A program made the translations under genes and the position numbers. Below, one piece after another: positions 1 to 10,095 of a stretch of DNA of 64,000 nucleotides. Numbering within the stretch: the stretch's first letter is position 1; every line of letters starts with the position of its first letter. This stretch comes from Hymenoscyphus infarciens (Eukaryota > Ascomycota > Leotiomycetes > Helotiales > Helotiaceae). The stretch is taken from positions 62,001-126,000 of the forward strand of contig LLCB01000007.1 of the NCBI GenBank assembly GCA_001414345.1, in the 5' to 3' direction. The notes beneath the pieces were generated by a model. That model had not been told where the DNA came from and searched no databases. It saw nothing but the letters and a program-made list of their open reading frames with translations.

Positions 1-193
1 TGTTAGTTCACTGATGAAGTGAAAGGCAGGCTGGTGTTGGTTGTTACGATAGCTTGGGTGGTAGTTGGGGAGGGAAAAGTGGAATAACAGTTTTTACTAT
101 CCTAATATCTTGATTCTCCTTAGGTTTTTTGAAGTCTATCTGTGAATTCCCATAATGCTGTATAAGTTTGTACTTGCTTTTGTAAAAGGGGCT

Positions 194-323
194 GGCGGTG
201 GACCGAAAAGTGGCAGTAACTAGCTAGCTGTTTTAGATTTTGCATCTAAATTTTTCCGAGTGAAAAGGTTGAAACAACGAGCGCTAGGTTACTGTACTGC
301 CGCTTTTCTTTTGTCCACCGCGG
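194..323. mobile_element. Short MITE with 9-bp target duplication
   Basis: The ends are inverted repeats. The left end carries GGCGGTGGACC then AAAAGTGGCAGTAAC; the right end read on the other strand gives CCGCGGTGGAC then AAAAGCGGCAGTA. The element is flanked by an exact 9-bp direct repeat AAAGGGGCT (185-193 and 324-332). It has no coding capacity. A 9-bp duplication is the known signature of Mutator-like (MULE) transposases, so this is most simply a non-autonomous MULE-type MITE. Other copies of the family are listed separately. Confidence 0.75.
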
Positions 324-853
324 AAAGGGGCTGAGGCTGGGCTTCTCTTGGCGAAAGGAGTAGACGAGGAATGAGTTTTTGATATTTTTTAGTGGTTTTG
401 TACAATTAGTTGGGACTCACACTTTATTTACCTATTACGGAATCGACCAACCATGTTACCATTTTAAAGCATTACGTAGTGAATCTAACAATGCATCGAG
501 AGTCTTTAAATTACTCAAGTTAATTCCATAACGTCTCATTGGTTTTCAAAAGTAGAGAGTATTAAGCATGTACTTACCCGAGTAACGTTTATTCCTTGAA
601 ATGAATACCTAGACAGTTTAGAAGGCTTGTGCTATTTCAACAAACTATGGGGGTTGCTTGTAGTGAGTTTAATGCATCTTTATACTGAATTGGTCGATTA
701 TATAACTCGTGAATAAAGTTTACCAGAGCGCGAATGATTTTGTGTTAAAAACTGCTTATGAGTGTCTCAACTCTTCATTTCTAAGACACCTCCCGCTGCA
801 AGAAGGGATGTGATATTTCTTGATACTAAGTTTTAGTTCTCCCTTCTACGTAC

Positions 854-1093
854 ACCTCGCGATGGACGTTACGAGTGGCAGTAAATATAATACGCAGCTA
901 CAAAATGCCCTTTCACCTAATTCTCGTTGTTCCCGCTTTTAGGGTAATTCAAAGTAATTATTCTAAACACTTGGAACAATTTGAACTATTGTCCCGGGTG
1001 TTTTAGGATAACTGTTTCACTTGTCCTAAAGCATTTAGTAATTGAACATGGAACAACGAGTCTTTACTGCCGCTTTTAATATCCCTCGCGAGG
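854..1093. mobile_element. MITE of the same family, 240 bp copy
   Basis: The left end (CCTCGCGATGGAC, then GTGGCAGTAAA) is mirrored at the right end (TTTACTGCCGCTTTTA, then CCTCGCGAGG). A second, internal inverted pair is CTCGTTGTTCC at 923-933 and GGAACAACGAG at 1050-1060. The centre holds AGGGTAATTCAAAGTAATTA, which recurs in other copies. Flanking 9-mers (845-853 and 1094-1102) match at 7 of 9 positions around TACGTA, compatible with an aged target duplication. No ORF. Confidence 0.7.
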
Positions 1094-1706
1094 TATACGT
1101 AACTTGGCTTATTGGATCATATTTATCCTAATTTCAAGATAAGGAGGAGATACGGAGACTTGAGACAGACTCACGCAGCTATTCGTCGTAAGATACCTTG
1201 TCTTTCCTGGACAAGCTCAATGTAGTATCATTCAACGAACCGAGCTTCTCCAAAGCGCAAAAGATAACAGCCTCTCTATAGGTACTCCCAAATATAGAAG
1301 TCAAAAGACCTCCTCCTCAGCACCTCATACCCTCAAACGTCTATTCTCCATTCCCCCAAAAATCAAAAAATTAAAAAAGCAGAATAAGCAACAACTTCGC
1401 AAGTCACTCTCCAACTAATCTTTCTCTCCACCCCAGCAACCCCAGGACAACAACATTCCTCCTCAACACCACACCCCCTAATTCCTGAAACACATTCTCC
1501 TCACCCCCCTCAAAAAATCCCCTCCTATTATCCCACGCCTCTTCGAGCAATTTCGAAATGCAAAAAAAGAGAGTTGGTGTAAGAGGAGACCGAGCAACGC
1601 TTAAAGATTCCTATTCCTATTTATAAAAGCAAACGCCTGTAATCAGTTTAAAGTATTCAAGCATCCCAGCAGCTCTACAACTCCTACATACCAAGACCAA
1701 ACACGA

Positions 1707-1724
1707 GGGGGGGGGGGGGGGGGG
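1707..1724. repeat. Poly-G tract (18 G)
   Basis: An uninterrupted run of 18 G residues followed by a purine stretch (AAAGAGAGAGGG). It is a simple homopolymer and may be of uncertain length in the assembly. Confidence 0.9.
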
Positions 1725-2307
1725 AAAGAGAGAGGGAGTATTCATCCACCCCCCTCCCAAATTCCACCCGATATTTTCTTCACTGGTGCGAGTGATATAT
1801 AAACGCATGGAAGTAAGACGTGACCTCTTCGTAAACATACTACAATAAAACACCACGAACCTCCAAAAACTATTCTCTCAAGAAGGTAAAAGAAGTGTAC
1901 AGTCAAAGCTTATTTCACCAAGTTATTCTAAACTCTCCCAAAGAGTCGTACAAAGGTAAATCCAACTTAAATAAACAAGTACCTAGTACACCATCCTCCT
2001 CCCAAATCCAACTTTCGAAACTCTAGTTCTCCTTTCTCCAACCTTCCTTACTTACTCTACACGTCCCAAAAATATGTAAAATCAGGCTATCGATCGTGTT
2101 CAAGACACGCACTCGATACCCTCTACTTGGAGTAAATCTCCAAAAAAAAAAATTAGTTGGATTTAATCAACGTACTTTGCTCTAAATTAATTCTCGAACC
2201 TCGTGCTTTCATACTTGTATTTTACTAGATCTGCTACTCAACACTCAAGTGGCATACACCAGAACGTTTACGAGGTGCAGTGGTAAGAGCTCTAGAAGCG
2301 CCACCTT

Positions 2308-2834
2308 CAGACTTGGGCGGCGATATTACCGGTGACATATCGGAGGGGTCTACGACATTTATCGTATTATATTAAATAATGCGATCGAGACCGGATGTCT
2401 AAGGATAACCGATAATACATCGATTATTAGCGGAAAAATAGTTAATCCGGAGGATAATAGTTCTTCTAGCCCAGAGCTGATAGAATGCTTGCTTAGTCTT
2501 TGTATTTTCTAAAAATAAGAATAATGTTATAGAACTTTAATATTAAAATTTAAAATAGTAACTTCTAATGTTCTTAAAACTGCGCTTCTTATTGTAAGTC
2601 CTTTATACTAAATTATTATTTATAGAAGAACTTTTAAAGTAGATTTTTAAAAAGAAGATATAAGTCATATGATGTCTATTTAGTACCATAAGGCACTAGC
2701 GCTAAAAACCCGATATTTATCGATTATTGTTACTTTTTTAACGGTATTCATTGTATCGGAAAAGAATTTACGATATTTATCGTACGATATATATCGCGAT
2801 AATCCGATAAATATCGTATCGCCGCCCAAGTCTG
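2308..2834. mobile_element. Non-autonomous hAT-like element (MITE)
   Basis: Perfect 18-bp terminal inverted repeats CAGACTTGGGCGGCGATA lie at 2308-2325 and, reversed, at 2817-2834. They are flanked by 8-bp near-identical direct repeats GCCACCTT (2300-2307) and GCTACCTT (2835-2842), 7 of 8 matching. Ends beginning CA and an 8-bp duplication are typical of the hAT superfamily. The 527-bp interior is AT-rich, saturated with CGATA/TATCG words (sub-terminal palindromes at about 2336-2440 and 2700-2815), and has no ORF of useful length, so it would depend on a transposase supplied elsewhere. Confidence 0.82.
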
Positions 2835-3560
2835 GCTACCTTTATGTTCAACGGGTGGTCCTATCGATAAGAGTGAGAGACGCTTCAATGTAGGTTTGCC
2901 GTTTACAGGCTTCGTCTCTCTCTCTTGGACTGGCTAACCTCTCTACCTTTGCAGTTGAGAATGAATGACGGCGCAATTGTTCTTGTTGGTGTCTGCGACC
3001 GCCTCCTTTTTACCTTGGTTGTACGGAAAGTACTGTCCGAGGAGATCTCGGAGAATCAAGAAACGAAGTTTCTCATTCTCCTAAATCCTCTGGAACAAAT
3101 TTTCGCGAGATCTACCGGGGTAATGAGATCTGGAGTGTTCTTAGAGCAATGCTTACTTCTCTTAACATCACGATTGCAAGCAATGTTTTTTGTAAAGTCT
3201 TCGATTTGCTAATATTTGTAGACAACGTTTCCCCGTTCCTATTAACACGCCGCAAGAAGACAGTCAATGATATAAAGCAAGTATTGAAGCAAACGTTTCC
3301 CCGTTTCCATCAACGAAAATCATGATTCAAAACTCACCCCTTTCAACAAATGAATGCCAATCGAGGTAAGCATTGCGGAATGTTTGCAATAAAAGAAAAA
3401 AAAGCAACTCCCCTTAGCTCAACGCTCATTTTCTATGAAGAATTGGGGGGATTCCTCAACTGAAAACACTTTTCAAATGCAAATCGCTTGGACGTGAAAG
3501 ACCATAGGCCGTTCCAACAATCCACCATCAAAGTACCCTCTTCCTCGCTTAGTCGATATT

Positions 3561-4939
3561 TTAGTAACCGTAATCGTCAGAGTCGCTGTCACCTTCGATA
3601 TCGTATCTGACTCGTTGTGGAGCCTGGGTGATGGCTGGTGTTGGTGGTGCAGTAGCAGCTGGGTGAGAATTTACAGTACGGGCAACCTAAAAAGAATATC
3701 AGTCCATGTTTATAGAGTGTTGATCTAGCGAATAATCCTACAGGTCTCCAGTTGTTTCCTCCTTGAGTACCTGTGCCTCTTGCGGAAGATCCGGTTGGAC
3801 CAGAGACGGAGGGAGTCGTGACCGAGGGATTGCGGGTTTGGACATGGTGAGTTCCACGCGAGTCCCAGGCTAGATAGACATGAAAGAGTCAGTAAGTCCG
3901 AAGCCTGAAAGTGTTGATGTTTGGGCACTCACCGTTGTATCTAACGGGTTCAGGCTCCTCATCGACCTTTGTCCATACAGCAACACCCTTTGCGACGGGC
4001 TTCATTTCATTTCCGTATGGATTGGAGACTGAGGAGGTTGATGACATAGCCGAGTTGAATCTTTGGGCAGATCCACTCGTGTGTCGAAGGTGTGGCAAAA
4101 CGTAAGAATTTTCCCGATTATTGATGCGGAGAGAATTCATATCTTCTACAACGCTCGTCGTACCGTCGTAATTATTGGCAAGGGTGGCACCGGACGAAGT
4201 GGGGTTTACTTTATACCACGCAGAGGTGGCCTGAGCAAATTTAGCAAGATTCATCATTCACTTCCTATTTGAGGGGGACCTTACATTTGAGGCAAGATCC
4301 GTGCGATCATCATCATTACCTCCCTCCCACAAGCTCTCAGTCTCTTCAACCGCTCCACGATGAAGAACTTCGTCGGGAGCTGGGGCTTGACCCGGCGCAG
4401 GACCAGTCTGCACGCCAGCGGCAGCGCTTGCCTTCCAGAGAGTGCACTCCTCGCACCACTGTTGATGAACATTAGCATTCGCTCAGAAGCAGAAAAGGCA
4501 ATACGTACATGGCTGCCATGGGCACCTCGAGCGTTCTTGCTAAACTTGTCGAGGGCTTTAGTCTCAGAACTGTTGCAGCAGTCAGTTCCGTTGAGGAAAG
4601 AAGCGTAGGTAAGTCGCTGATACTTACCAAGGACCCTCACATGTCATCTCCGCACGCCTGGAAAAGTGTTTAGTACAAATTCAACTGGTGCTCAAAACGC
4701 TGATGACATACTGGTCGATGGTGCAATCCATGCAACGTATCTTGCGCTTTCCACGTCTGAAATCGTTCAATTGCTTGTTGGAGTACATGCAGTTGGGCTT
4801 CCATTTCTTGCACTGGTCGCAACAAAACTTGTCCGGGAGCGGAACGCTCTTGAGCCTTTCCAAGTCAGTGGATGAATAGCGAGGGTGTGATGGTTTGAGA
4901 ACAAACTTACTTGGATGACGAGTACTCTCCGTAAGCCAT
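3561..4939 (-). CDS. Stc1-domain protein (RNAi-heterochromatin adaptor type)
   Basis: Eight exons assemble into 329 codons: 4939-4911, 4855-4712, 4657-4628, 4569-4509, 4458-4285, 4230-3933, 3869-3742 and 3686-3561. All junctions are GT-AG and the phases agree. Residues about 18-95 form a Stc1 domain: a first zinc-binding cluster C22-x2-C25, then K-I-R-C51-M-D-C54-T, C64/C68, and a closing W89-C-E-E-C93-T. In fission yeast Stc1 is a LIM-like protein linking Argonaute/RITS to the CLRC H3K9 methyltransferase complex. Filamentous fungi have many proteins sharing only this N-terminal domain, so a silencing role here is inference. The rest is low-complexity Ser/Thr/Gly, ending in an acidic D-S-D-S-D-D-Y-G-Y tail. 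The start was chosen because its short first exon splices in frame. A 5' UTR intron cannot be excluded. Domain assignment is confident; exact exon edges are good but unverified. Confidence 0.85.
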
Positions 4940-5639
4940 TTTGACGGAAACTGCGCAACTTGTTAGAGGTACGATGCCGAGAGCATGCAAGGTGGAGTTG
5001 GAGATCGGAGCAAACGGAAGGAGGGATTGAAGCCAGAACAACAACCAGCGAAGCTGAAGACGAGGAGGCGGTAGGATATGGAAGAGGAAGAAGAAGGTCT
5101 CGCGCCGTGGAGTTCTCGTTCAACTTACTAGATCAACGGGGGAGCTTGATGTTTGGATTTGGTTTCGCAAGGCTGACACCTCGTCGCGATCGCGGGTGAA
5201 GAGGGAAGTGGGGATGCGAAGAATCGTGAAGATGCGCTCTCAAGTTGTGCACACGAGAGGATGATACGGTAAGTATGGATCGAAAGAAGAGAAAGAAGAG
5301 ATGGGAGGTGGGGGAGGAAGAAGGAGGTTGGAGGTTGAAGAGAGATCGAGTAGTTGGTAGTTGCGGCAAGAGACCGCGTCAGGCTGCCTTAGGTAGTAGT
5401 GGTCAAAGTCAAAGCCAAACGAAGTGAATAGGAAGGAACGACGGCTACCTACCTGCGAGGCTGCAGCTGTCGAAATGAGCAAACAACCTGAATTCACTTG
5501 ATAAGAGAATGTAAAAGCTCTTGCACCCACGACAAGAGTAGCTGCTTCCGTTTTCCCTCTTGATCATCTAGTGGCATCTCTTTAGCTTTGGAAGTGTCTG
5601 TCAATAGCGAAGTCCAACCCTCTCAACATCAACATTGAC
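4940..5639. other. Upstream region of the Stc1-domain gene
   Basis: Sequence rich in GA on the plus strand (CT on the gene strand), as is common for fungal promoters and 5' UTRs. Several open frames exist on both strands but all are compositionally biased and unrecognisable. I see no separate gene. Confidence 0.5.
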
Positions 5640-7760
5640 CTTCAAGCTGGACGCTCGAGACAACAACATGGCTCCCTCGAGCAGACCTGCTGCCACTCAT
5701 TTTCGTATCTGATAGCAGGAAGCAAGGCCTTCATGCAACCGCCATCTTTTAAGATACTGCCATCCACTCCGAGGATTCTTGCTCGAAATCTGGAATAGAC
5801 TTCCAGTTCTCCCTCCAACGACCTCTTTTCTATGCCCTTGTTGAGAGTGACAAGAGGCGTGGGGGTAGACTTACCCCCACGCATAGTACGCTCTCACCAC
5901 TGCAGACCACCCTTCTTTTTTGAAACTACAACTCCACCCAAAATACCCTTCCCAATATATTCCATTCCACTTGAATCCGTCTCTTCCATGAACATGATCA
6001 TGCGCGGGAATTGACCACGGAAATTTTCATATTGAACCTCTTTTTTGCGTCTTGTTTTTCGCGGGTCTCTCCCAACTTCTTTTCATCGAGGATTACCATT
6101 GAGCCTCGAAGCACTGGTATCTCTAGAGCGCGTTCACGCTCTACGAAATACATTTGCTCAGACCAGGTCATTCCGATGTTTGAAGTGTCTTAATAGCAAA
6201 CACCCGAATAAATGAGGATTTACGCAAGGGGAATGATAGCGCTTGACAAGAGGAAATCGGTCCGCGTGGCGTAGGAAATAGTGTTCTTCCTCATTTCATG
6301 TTCTTTCTTCACAGCCCTTTGAACAAGTGTTCTGGATTCTTGGAGTCTGTTTTCCAAGTCTCCAGCTCTGATCCTTACCTGACTCGGTCCAAGTAGAGTA
6401 CATTCAAATCTAGCGCGATGTAAGCTCCAGCCTTGTCACCAAAATCCACACCTGTGAAGAATGGTTGCACCAGCTCATGGTAAACAAGAAAAGCGGCAGC
6501 GATCTTTCTCCTCGATGTTTCAACTTGTAGCAGAATTCAAAGTGTTAACCTAGATATTTGGGACAATTGAAGTCGAGTGTTCCAGGTTTCTAGGTTAATT
6601 TGAATTATCCTAAGAGGTTGGACAACGAAAGCGACTCTCTGCCAATTTTGCTATCTACCGCGAGACCAAGAGAAAGTTGGAACAAACATACCGAAAAAGT
6701 TCAGCTTAGCCTTTTTAATAATCGCGCACTCAAGAATTGTTTTTACGAGATGACAATTGTGGTGTAGATTTCTAGGGCTCGCCCAAGTGGAGGCTTACGA
6801 AACACCTCCGATATCGTCACACTACGAGTACTCGAGAATCTTCACTTTGTACAACAGAAACCCGGGCACCATGGGCGGTCATCTGCTGAGCATAAACGAT
6901 GCCGTCATTGGCTCGTGGCCTCGAGTCCGCTGGAAGCACCAGTGCTGTGTGACATTCCTGGTACACCCGCATCTTTCGACTTTTCCAGGTTTGGATAAGT
7001 GATGCGTAGTGATGGAAGGGGCTTTAGTTTTGCAACTACGCGCTAGGTTAGTGCCTTCCCCACTGAGGGCATCGTGGGTATCGTATCTTTCGAGCACGGG
7101 AAGCGATCAGTTGGTTCATGAACTTCTCGGGTCAAATCGCGGAAACACTCGGGGATGGGGAAAATCGATTTGCAGCACTTCCTCCTTCCCGAACTCCTCT
7201 TATTCGTGGTCCTTACCTGAGGTCAAGGCCTGAAATATGGAGACAACGCTGAAGCAATGCACCTTTGGCAAGTTCAAGGTTGAACGTGGTGGTCTGCCCT
7301 CGTTGTCGAACTGAAGAACGTGGGGTGTTTAGTCGTTGAAACCAAACAGCGGAGCGGCACTTGGATGGGAGACGATTTCGATTTTCGGACGTCTACCCAC
7401 AAGTACGGAATAAAGATAGCTGGGCTACTCTAGCCTTGGTTAAGTCCAGAGGGCGGAAAGGGGATTGAGGGGATTGAGGGGTTTAAAGAGGGGGGTCTGC
7501 TGATGGTCCCAGGTAAGTACTTGTACTGTGCATATGACGGCCAATCCAAGAAGGCAGGCGAATAACGTGGGAGGAAAGAAGCCAAAAATGCCTTCCTTGT
7601 TATGTCGTACGCATCATCGCAAGGCGCGCTTTCAAAGAAGCTGGATCAGGGTTCATGGTTGATGATGGAGAAGTCGAGAGAGACCCAGACTCCTTCACAA
7701 GCACGTTCCAGATTTCAGGCGCTCAACCTGGCGAAATGGAAATGAGGGCTAACCTGGGAG
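5640..7760 (-). pseudogene. Decayed alpha/beta-hydrolase-like gene, interrupted by a MITE
   Basis: The minus strand carries a string of coding-like segments in changing frames, separated by stops or shifts rather than by splice sites. At about 6972-6826 a frame contains C-H-T-A-L-V-L-P-A-D then R-A-N-D-G-I-V-Y-A-Q-Q-M-T-A-H-G-A-R-V, resembling the acid-loop region of esterases and lipases (usually D-x-L-x-D-E-G-x-x-Y-A-x-x-L-x-x-x-G). Further segments lie at about 7650-7505 (F-F-E-S-A-P-C-D-D-A-Y-D), 7311-7216 (ends at a GTAAGG donor), 6472-6376, 6376-6228 and 6180-6001. The last two are Lys/Glu-rich, and the link between all pieces as one gene is inference. No continuous model can be spliced. 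A short inverted-repeat element sits inside at 6474-6664. The pieces could belong to two adjacent dead genes. Confidence 0.45.
6474..6664. mobile_element. MITE copy inside the decayed gene
   Basis: The left end reads CTCATGGTAAACAAGAAAAG then CGGCAG, matching the family terminal repeat. The interior contains TTCAAAGTGTTAACCTAGA and TTCTAGGTTAATTTGAATTA, relatives of the family core. The right side has GGACAACGAAAG and ends near CCGCGAG. The ends are degenerate and no target duplication is evident. Confidence 0.55.
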
Positions 7761-8967
7761 ATGTCTCCTGCTTGGCTTTGCTATCGTGAAGCTATCGCAA
7801 TGTGTTCTTTCGCTACCCAGCAGGCGCAAGCCATTGATTCGGACATTTTCCCGACGTTTCGCTACCCTTTCTCCGTCGCTTTGCTATGCATTTTAGAAAG
7901 GGGAAAGACGAGTCAAAAGGAGAGAGTGAAAGAGAAAGACGATAGAAGTTCCCTTTCCTTGACTGTCCGCCCCGGGGATGCTATTTCGATCCGCAATCTT
8001 CCATGTTGGGGCATCGGAGAGAAGTGGGTTCCCAATTCTATAGCACAAGCCAAAGCATTACCCGAGACAATGGAAGCTGATCGTTCCAAAAATCTAAGGT
8101 AGGTTGATAATTCTAATCATTGTACATAGATGAGTTATTATGAATGAAACTGGTAAAAAAAACATGAGGGCAACGACCGCTTTTACTGCTGCTTTTATTG
8201 TCCATTCCATTACGAGGTGGATTCCGGACAGTACGGACCAGACCAGAGGAGTTGCGCGGGCGGCGGAAGGTGGATTGTTGGGGCCGTTCTGAAATTGACA
8301 GGCATTGACCACAGTGGAGACTTACAGGCGTTCAGTGGTGAGTGAGGTGGGTACCCCATTCAGTTCGCTTCCAGCAGGCCGCCAGCGATCGCTGCATGTT
8401 GCCGGGAATGGGTGCGTTGCTCTCATCAACACACCTCAAAACTGAACCAATCTACTCACTCAACATTACCACCACCACCACCACCACTACCACACCACAT
8501 ATCGAATCACACATCTAGCACAGCACCCATTCACCCTTTGTACAACAAAACCGGCCAACACCCCTCGCTTTTCTGATTTCTCTTGCTCTTGCTCTTGCTC
8601 TCTCTCTCTAGAGACTTTTATCTCTATCAGCGAGTCTATCTGCCTCCGTCACGCTCCCAACTTCCGCCTTCTCACCACCCCAACAATCCATCGCTGCTCC
8701 CTCTTCGCACATCGCAGCAGCTTCATTGCCTTGCCCGATAAGACTCCGTACCTGCTTCTCAGCTACGTTACGACCCGATAAACCTTGCCACCAGCTCCGT
8801 TGTCGCGTCCTTTGTCCATTTCACCACGTTTCTCTCGCAAGTCGAGTGAGTCAGCTCCTAAACCCCTTGGAACTTTCCCAACAACACAACACCTTTCACA
8901 TAAATTCACTTGCTAATTACCGGTCGCGGACCTATAGAGAAACGTACCAACCCACCTTGCAATCGAA
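7761..8967. other. Intergenic region and promoter of the Stb3-like gene
   Basis: A 113-codon plus-strand frame (7761-8102) is not recognisable and not believed. A degenerate MITE end lies near 8060-8217. From 8400 onward the sequence becomes strongly pyrimidine/CAC-rich (an ACC repeat at about 8468-8492 and CT-rich blocks at 8580-8620), typical of the promoter and long 5' UTR of the gene starting at 8968. Confidence 0.5.
8060..8217. mobile_element. Degenerate MITE copy
   Basis: The right end is clear: TTTTACTGCTGCTTTTATTG then TCCATTCCATTACGAGG, the reverse complement of the family terminal repeat. The left end near 8063 (CCCGAGACAATGGAAG) is weak, so the left boundary is approximate. Confidence 0.45.
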
Positions 8968-10095
8968 ATGGCTGCCATGGCTACCTCTGCTCGCGATATC
9001 CCCAAGACCTCCGGCCGAGACAGCTTTGCTGCTGTAGCGGCCAGGAGCGTCCCGGCTACGAAGGCCCAACCTCTCCCGACTCCTCCAAATTCCATCTCTC
9101 CAAACCTCCCTCCCCACGACAAGTCGTATGGAACACGTTCCGTGGCCAAGTTGGCTTTGGATCCCGTTGAATCTGATTTGGATCTCCAGGATGGTCAGAC
9201 GGGAAGCGAGAAGGATACATTTCCCGACAAGAGTCCCAAGCTGGGTTCGCCAGGATTTGATACGACCGGCGCGATTACTCCAACCCTCCTGGCTAGGCAT
9301 CACCTCCCGGAGATTCTTTTGTCTCACGGTCCCCTAGCTATTCGGCACATTATGGGTTACTTGACGACTTCCGTCCCCGGATTCTCGGGAATCCCACCTG
9401 CAAAGGCTCGGAGACTCGTCGTGGGTGCTCTTGAGGGCAGAGGAAGTGGAGGAGAAGGCGGCGGATTGAAAGGAGAAGTAAAGTTCGAGAAGGTTGGGTG
9501 GGGACGTTGGGACGCAAGATTGAAGGGACATGCTAGGAGCAGCAGATCCAGTCAACATTCGCCACCCCCAAGTGGACCATCCTCCTACTCTACTGGCATG
9601 CCTATTGCTAAGAACAAACAATGGCAGGATGGTAGAAGCCGACTCAACGTACCAGGTTCCAGTTGGGCCGGCGACTCTGCCGCCTTCTCTCACGACGGTG
9701 AGATGGACCACACCATGTTGGAGGATGAAGCAGATAAGATGTCTCTCGATGGAGAAGACTCTTGTTCGTCATCAGAAGCCGAACCAGAAGACGAAATTAT
9801 GGATGACGACGATCCAGATGACATTACCGACGATGAAGATTGGGCCGCGGTTGGCGCCGCGGCTTTGCGAGCTGCCTCGTACTCGGCATCTGGGCCTGGA
9901 AACAATTATCTTACGAACACTTTATACCCCGGGGGAACCCACAGCGGTGGTGGGCCATCCCTTTCTACACTTGCTAAATCTGCACCTTTACGACCTTCAC
10001 AACTTAATAATATTGATTTATCTGCTTTTGGCATGACCTCGGACTCTCAGGAGAGAGAAGCTATTGAGGCACTTTTACGACTCGGTTCTGTATAA
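8968..10095 (+). CDS. Stb3-like Sin3-binding protein
   Basis: An intronless 375-residue protein. Residues about 101-156 contain G-A-I-T-P-T-L-L-A-R, H-G-P-L-A-I-R-H-I-M, V-P-G-F-S and A-R-R-L-V-V-G-A-L-E-G. After a Gly-rich insert, residues 171-184 read V-K-F-E-K-V-G-W-G-R-W-D-A-R. This order matches the STB3 family (Sin3-binding). In budding yeast Stb3 binds ribosomal RNA processing element promoter motifs and recruits Sin3/Rpd3 histone deacetylase to repress growth genes under TOR control. Residues about 245-295 are a very acidic Ser/Asp/Glu tract, possibly an interaction or phosphorylated region. The ATG is preceded by a purine at -3, and a second in-frame Met follows at residue 4. The specific DNA target here is not shown by the sequence. 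The domain call is firm; the role is inferred from yeast. Confidence 0.85.
   Translation: MAAMATSARDIPKTSGRDSFAAVAARSVPATKAQPLPTPPNSISPNLPPHDKSYGTRSVAKLALDPVESDLDLQDGQTGSEKDTFPDKSPKLGSPGFDTTGAITPTLLARHHLPEILLSHGPLAIRHIMGYLTTSVPGFSGIPPAKARRLVVGALEGRGSGGEGGGLKGEVKFEKVGWGRWDARLKGHARSSRSSQHSPPPSGPSSYSTGMPIAKNKQWQDGRSRLNVPGSSWAGDSAAFSHDGEMDHTMLEDEADKMSLDGEDSCSSSEAEPEDEIMDDDDPDDITDDEDWAAVGAAALRAASYSASGPGNNYLTNTLYPGGTHSGGGPSLSTLAKSAPLRPSQLNNIDLSAFGMTSDSQEREAIEALLRLGSV

Larger units (their letters stand above)
1..3560. other. Gene-free repeat-bearing region
   Basis: No convincing coding gene is visible. Open frames are short and lack recognisable protein character; the longest (plus strand, about 2925-3212) starts with TTG and matches nothing I know. 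The stretch contains two short inverted-repeat elements (194-323 and 854-1093), a poly-G tract at 1707-1724, a hAT-like element (2308-2834), and two related 17-bp direct-repeat segments built on AACGTTTCCCCGTT near 3223 and 3292. C-rich plus-strand sequence at 1320-1560 gives no ORF of note. Confidence 0.6.

Noticed and set aside
2925..3212. 95-codon plus-strand frame next to the hAT-like element
   Set aside because: TTG start, no recognisable family, and no splice or promoter context. It was briefly considered as a transposase remnant but carries no motif of one.
4269..4640. Several plus- and minus-strand frames over the Stc1 gene
   Set aside because: They are other-frame readings of exons 4-6 of the minus-strand gene, which has consistent splice phases.
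7761..8102. 113-codon plus-strand ORF
   Set aside because: ATG start but no recognisable motif, and it lies opposite and beyond the decayed minus-strand gene. Composition is not convincingly coding.
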